From Mesorhizobium sp. B2-3-4 (GTDB lineage Bacteria; Pseudomonadota; Alphaproteobacteria; Rhizobiales; Rhizobiaceae): a stretch of 53,038 bases of DNA. The translations under genes and the position numbers were made by a program. Numbering within the stretch: position 1 is the first letter of the stretch; each line of letters opens with the position of its first letter. Shown in pieces: positions 52,179-53,038 of this stretch. Below the pieces are notes generated by a model. That model was not told where the DNA came from. It searched no databases and saw nothing but the letters and a program-made list of their open reading frames with translations. Location: NCBI RefSeq assembly GCF_006442315.1, contig NZ_VFVY01000032.1, positions 1 to 53,038 on the forward strand, given 5' to 3'.

Positions 52179-52907
52179 ATGACCGGTATCGAAAAGACAC
52201 GGCCGTTCTTTGCCCGCGGCGCGCTGGCCGTGCTCGGTTTCGCGGCGCTGGCGGCGGCAGCCCTCTGGCAGACCCCGGCGCGCTCGGCCGAGGACGCGGT
52301 GAAAATCCCGCCGCCGGCGATGGACGAAAAGGCCGCCGCCGGCAGCGAGAAGGCGATCTTCGCCGGCGGCTGTTTCTGGGGCGTGCAGGGCGTGTTCCAG
52401 CACGTCAAGGGCGTCAGCAAGGCGGTTTCCGGCTACACCGGCGGCGCCAAGGACGACGCCGTCTACGAGACGGTCGGCACCGGCCGCACCGGCCACGCCG
52501 AATCCGTCGAGATCACCTATGATCCGTCCAAGGTGACCTACGGCCAGCTGCTGCAGGTCTATTTCTCGGTCGCCCACAACCCGACCCAGCTCAATTACCA
52601 GGGACCGGACTCCGGCACCCAGTACCGTTCGACGGTCTTCGCCGAAAACGATGCGCAAAAAGAGATCGCGCAGAGCTACATCGCCCAGCTCGACAAGGCC
52701 AAGCTGTTCGGCGCGCCGATCGTCACCACGATCGAGACCGGCAAGACCTTCTATCCGGCCGAGAACTACCACCAGGACTTCCTGACGCTGAACCCGACCT
52801 ATCCCTACATCGTCTACAACGACCTGCCCAAGGTGGCGAATTTGAAGGCGCTGTTCCCGGCGCTCTACAGCGAGAAGCCGGTGCTGGTTCTGGCGGCGAG
52901 CAATTAA
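52179..52907 (+). CDS. msrA: Peptide methionine-S-sulfoxide reductase MsrA, exported
   Basis: 242 residues. GGAG precedes the ATG by 8 bp. An N-terminal hydrophobic segment (GALAVLGFAALAAAALW) ends near ARSAE, so the enzyme is exported or anchored. The catalytic Cys65 is in the MsrA motif FAGGCFWGVQGVF. GYTGG, then TGHAESVEITYDPSKVTYGQ, and FYPAENYHQDFL are family signatures. No other Cys exists in the protein, so the usual resolving Cys is missing and recycling must rely on another thiol partner. It may act on the Met-rich protein encoded upstream. Confidence 0.93.
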   Translation: MTGIEKTRPFFARGALAVLGFAALAAAALWQTPARSAEDAVKIPPPAMDEKAAAGSEKAIFAGGCFWGVQGVFQHVKGVSKAVSGYTGGAKDDAVYETVGTGRTGHAESVEITYDPSKVTYGQLLQVYFSVAHNPTQLNYQGPDSGTQYRSTVFAENDAQKEIAQSYIAQLDKAKLFGAPIVTTIETGKTFYPAENYHQDFLTLNPTYPYIVYNDLPKVANLKALFPALYSEKPVLVLAASN

Positions 52908-53038
52908 AAGAGGATTTGGGACGATTGTGGTGGGTGGCGACGCCCTCCCACCCTTCGTCATCCTAGAGCGTTTCATGTTTTGACGGAAACGTAACCAGCG
53001 TTTTCGAAATAGTTCCTGCATTCGGCTGCCTCGATGGT

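Noticed and set aside
52908..53038. Repeat-like GAGCGTTTCATGTTTTGACG near the right edge
   Set aside because: It resembles a dispersed rhizobial repeat, but there is only one copy and the window ends, so it is not claimed.

Overview
The window is a high-GC alphaproteobacterial chromosome segment. Its gene content and order (parB-parA-rsmG-mnmG-mnmE, rho-hemJ-hemE, then a DUF299 kinase-maf-aroE-coaE-dnaQ, and later secB/fxsA/Tim44/MltA) are those of the replication-origin region of Rhizobiales. Protein sequences and the abundant RIME-like palindromic repeats point to Mesorhizobium or a close Phyllobacteriaceae relative. This is inference from family knowledge; no database was searched.

Region 1 (1-15,690) is core chromosome. 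It opens with the 3' end of an IS110-type transposase, followed by parB and parA, rsmG, mnmG and mnmE, with four parS-like sites in and around the mnmG genes. Next come a thioredoxin-domain protein, rho, hemJ and hemE. The hemE/DUF299 gap (about 11,572-11,975) carries an AT-rich tract and a cluster of DnaA-box-like 9-mers, and is the probable chromosomal oriC. The DUF299 kinase gene, maf, aroE, coaE and dnaQ read away from it.

Region 2 (15,690-35,600) is a metabolic and accessory stretch. It has a three-gene hydrolase operon that includes a DddP-like M24 protein, a GlxA regulator, and a translationally coupled cystathionine beta-synthase/gamma-lyase pair. RidA, an isochorismatase-like protein and an HxlR regulator divergent from a DJ-1/PfpI protein follow. 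An Rrf2 regulator plus FAD oxidoreductase face a taurine/sulfonate-type ABC transporter. The rest is an RlpA-like protein, an intracellular PHB depolymerase, a BTLCP peptidase and small secreted or membrane proteins.

Region 3 (35,670-42,930) returns to conserved envelope genes on either side of fxsA: a coupled Tim44-mltA-smr-xre operon leftward, and fxsA and secB rightward. It ends with an orphan family 5 solute-binding protein and a membrane protein.

Region 4 (43,000-47,110) is the most unusual part. A membrane-protein pseudogene with three lesions is followed by a visibly AT-richer two-gene cassette: a 760-residue DGQHR-domain protein, with a nuclease-like N-terminus and a HEPN-like C-terminal Rx4H motif, overlapping by one base with a Dam-type (D12 class) adenine methyltransferase. 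It ends 5 bp from the 3' end of lepA and looks like a horizontally acquired modification/defence-type module.

Region 5 (47,115-53,038) holds lepA, an orphan TadG-like protein, a DUF559 protein between palindromic repeats, and a DUF1223 / DAMKPA-repeat / periplasmic single-cysteine MsrA group.
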